From NCBI GenBank assembly GCA_021769025.1, contig JAETTS010000114.1, forward strand, positions 1 to 7,528: a stretch of DNA of 7,528 bases. The letters are read 5' to 3'. The position numbers and the translations under genes are program-made. How positions within the stretch are numbered: the first letter of the stretch is position 1; each line of letters opens with the position of its first letter. Positions 5,756 through 7,528 of the stretch are shown here, one piece after another. Below the pieces are notes generated by a model that saw only the letters and a program-made list of their open reading frames with translations, was not told where the DNA came from and did not search any database. The stretch comes from Enterocloster bolteae. Its GTDB lineage: Bacteria; Bacillota_A; Clostridia; Lachnospirales; Lachnospiraceae.

Positions 5756-7528
5756 ATGACGAAGAAGCAGAAGAAGATGACAATCCGGCTGGTTATCAGC
5801 GCTGTATTTTTGATTGGAGGAATCATAACAGAAGGTATTCACCCCTTTGACTGGATTCTGTTTGCAGTTTCTTATGGGGCCGCAGGGTATGACATTCCGC
5901 TGAAGGCGTGGACGAATATCCGCAATGGCCAGGTGTTTGATGAGAACTTTCTTATGACAGTGGCAACCTTCGGAGCCATCGCCATCGGAGAGTTTAAAGA
6001 GGCAGTGGCAGTCATGTTGTTTTACCAGGTAGGAGAATTGTTCAGCGACTATGCGGTAAACCGTTCCAGAAAATCCATATCTGACCTGATGGACATCAAT
6101 CCAGAGTATGCCAATGTAGTAAGGCAGGGGACAGAACAGCAGGTGGATCCGGATGAAGTGGAGATCGGTGAAACCATTATCATAAAGCCAGGGGAGAAGG
6201 TTCCATTGGATGGCGTGATCGTTAAAGGTGCTTCCAGCCTGGATACCAGCGCTCTTACAGGGGAATCCATGCCGGTTTTGGTGTCGGCGGGGGAGAACAT
6301 TGTCAGTGGATCCATCAATCAGAACGGCCTTCTGGAGGTACAGGTTACCAGGTTATACGATGATTCCACGGTGGCCAAGATCCTGGAACTGGTGGAGAAT
6401 GCCAGTTCCAGGAAGGCTAAGGCAGAAAATTTTATCACCCGTTTTGCCAGGGTTTACACTCCCATTGTTGTGGCTTTGGCCCTGGCTCTGGCTTTGGTGC
6501 CGCCTGTTATTCAGCTGTTCGTACCGTCCTTTGCACCGGGGCAGGGATTTTCTGTATGGATTTACCGGGCCTGCAGTTTTCTGGTGGTATCCTGTCCGTG
6601 CGCGCTGGTGATCTCTGTGCCCTTAAGCTTCTTTGGCGGCCTTGGGGCTGCTTCCAGAAGAGGGATTCTCATCAAGGGAAGTAATTATCTGGAGGCTATG
6701 GGGAACCTGGATACTGTGGTTTTTGACAAGACGGGAACCCTTACCACCGGGAAATTCCAGGTGACGGATGTAAATCCGGTTTCTGTAAGCAGGGAAGAAC
6801 TTCTGACTTTGGCAGCTTATGGGGAATGTCATTCCAACCATCCCATTGCGCTGTCTGTCCTGGAGGCGTATGAAAAGGAATGTGGGGGTGGCCGCGATGC
6901 CATAGATCAAAGCCGGATTCATTCTGTGGAAGAACTGGCGGGCCTGGGAATCCACGGGGTGATCCAATGGGCCAGGGGGAGCGGGGACAAAGAGACTGGA
7001 GATGGCAGAGACTTTATGGAACTGTACATCGGGAATCAACGGCTGATGGAGGAACGAAAGATAACTGGGGTCACAGTGAAGCCAGGTGCCGGAACCATCC
7101 TCTATCTGGCCGGTAATCAGGAATTTTTAGGAACGATCGTCATCTCCGACATGGTAAGACAGGATGTGCCTGTTGCCATAGAGGGCCTTCGCAGAGAAAA
7201 TGTCCGCAACCTGGTGATGTTGACCGGCGATAAGGAGGAAGTGGGAAAACTTGTGGCCGGGAAGCTTAAGCTGGACCGCGTCTATGGGAACCTGCTTCCC
7301 GGAGATAAAGTTTCAAAGGTAGAAGAACTGCTTAAAGAGAAGCCGGAGGACAAGGCACTGGCCTTTGTGGGAGACGGGATCAACGATGCCCCCGTGCTGG
7401 CCAGAGCAGACGTAGGGGTTGCCATGGGAGGCATCGGATCCGATGCGGCGGTGGAAGCGGCGGATGTGGTGATCATGGATGACGAGCCATCCAAGATTGT
7501 AGATTGCATTGGCATTGCCAGAAAAACC
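5756..7528 (+). CDS. P1B-type heavy-metal-exporting ATPase, CadA/ZntA-like, truncated by window edge
   Basis: Membrane pump that exports divalent soft metals, likely Zn(II), Cd(II) or Pb(II), using ATP. The frame is open for 591 residues to the last base, with no stop, so the 3' end lies outside. There is no N-terminal HMA metal-binding domain: the protein opens with seven Lys-rich residues and goes straight into membrane segments (about 9-27, 31-48, 65-82, 84-100). The actuator domain has TGES at 168-171. Segments at about 235-260 and 270-297 follow, the second with the metal-site CPC motif (280-282). Then come DKTGT with phosphorylated Asp324, the P1B hallmark His362-Pro363, MLTGD (488-492) and GDGIND (539-544). 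The last two membrane helices, which carry further metal ligands, are missing. GAGG lies only two bases before the ATG; a second in-frame ATG is at 5777. The 12-bp gap to the repressor gene suggests translational coupling. Confidence 0.94.
   Translation, partial: MTKKQKKMTIRLVISAVFLIGGIITEGIHPFDWILFAVSYGAAGYDIPLKAWTNIRNGQVFDENFLMTVATFGAIAIGEFKEAVAVMLFYQVGELFSDYAVNRSRKSISDLMDINPEYANVVRQGTEQQVDPDEVEIGETIIIKPGEKVPLDGVIVKGASSLDTSALTGESMPVLVSAGENIVSGSINQNGLLEVQVTRLYDDSTVAKILELVENASSRKAKAENFITRFARVYTPIVVALALALALVPPVIQLFVPSFAPGQGFSVWIYRACSFLVVSCPCALVISVPLSFFGGLGAASRRGILIKGSNYLEAMGNLDTVVFDKTGTLTTGKFQVTDVNPVSVSREELLTLAAYGECHSNHPIALSVLEAYEKECGGGRDAIDQSRIHSVEELAGLGIHGVIQWARGSGDKETGDGRDFMELYIGNQRLMEERKITGVTVKPGAGTILYLAGNQEFLGTIVISDMVRQDVPVAIEGLRRENVRNLVMLTGDKEEVGKLVAGKLKLDRVYGNLLPGDKVSKVEELLKEKPEDKALAFVGDGINDAPVLARADVGVAMGGIGSDAAVEAADVVIMDDEPSKIVDCIGIARKT

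Noticed and set aside
6228..6611. Plus-strand 127-codon open frame rich in Trp, Arg and Pro inside the P-type ATPase gene
   Set aside because: It is in a different frame from an unbroken, motif-complete ATPase reading frame, and its composition is that of an out-of-frame reading of GC-rich codons.
6623..7039. Minus-strand 138-codon open frame opposite the P-type ATPase
   Set aside because: It is antisense to the phosphorylation and nucleotide-binding domains of the ATPase, with no ribosome binding site noted and no recognisable motif. The sense strand fully explains the coding signal.

Overview
The window reads as chromosomal DNA of a Gram-positive anaerobe of the class Clostridia, most likely Lachnospiraceae. 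This rests on strong AGGAGG-type ribosome binding sites, moderate GC content, a solute-binding lipoprotein with a long Ala/Thr/Glu linker, and protein texture typical of gut Clostridia. The taxonomic call is inference from style; no search was run.

Layout. (1) Positions 3-2434, plus strand: a complete polar amino acid ABC importer, made of a lipoprotein binding protein, a membrane permease and an ATPase, closed by a strong intrinsic terminator at 2442-2492. (2) Positions 2493-2638: a convergent intergenic stretch with several short CCTG/CAGG hairpins. (3) Positions 2639-4403, minus strand: a small DtxR/MntR-family metal-dependent repressor with its own promoter and a leader containing a large dyad, preceded by an MFS transporter of unknown substrate. 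(4) Positions 4404-4592: a divergent intergenic region. (5) Positions 4593-5249, plus strand: a HAD phosphatase of the phosphoglycolate phosphatase type. (6) Positions 5273-7528, plus strand: a metal-resistance operon. It has a consensus -35 promoter, a 20-bp SmtB/CadC-type operator, an ArsR/SmtB repressor with both classical metal sites, and a P1B-type (CadA/ZntA-like) metal-exporting ATPase cut off by the right edge of the window.

How the genes work together. The ABC genes form one uptake system. The ArsR-type repressor and P-type ATPase form a textbook metal-induced efflux operon: Zn(II), Cd(II) or Pb(II) would release the repressor from the operator and allow expression of the exporter. 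The DtxR-family repressor responds to metal in the opposite sense, binding DNA when metal is bound, so the window carries two metalloregulators of different families within about 2.3 kb. Nothing in the sequence directly links the MFS transporter or the HAD phosphatase to metals.

I find no mobile element, CRISPR array, tRNA, rRNA or obviously new multi-gene system. The parts most worth a second look are the mixed MntR/DtxR metal-ligand set of the minus-strand repressor, the large dyad in its leader, the hairpin cluster at 2506-2607, and the ArsR-type repressor in which two metal sites and the operator can all be read from sequence.
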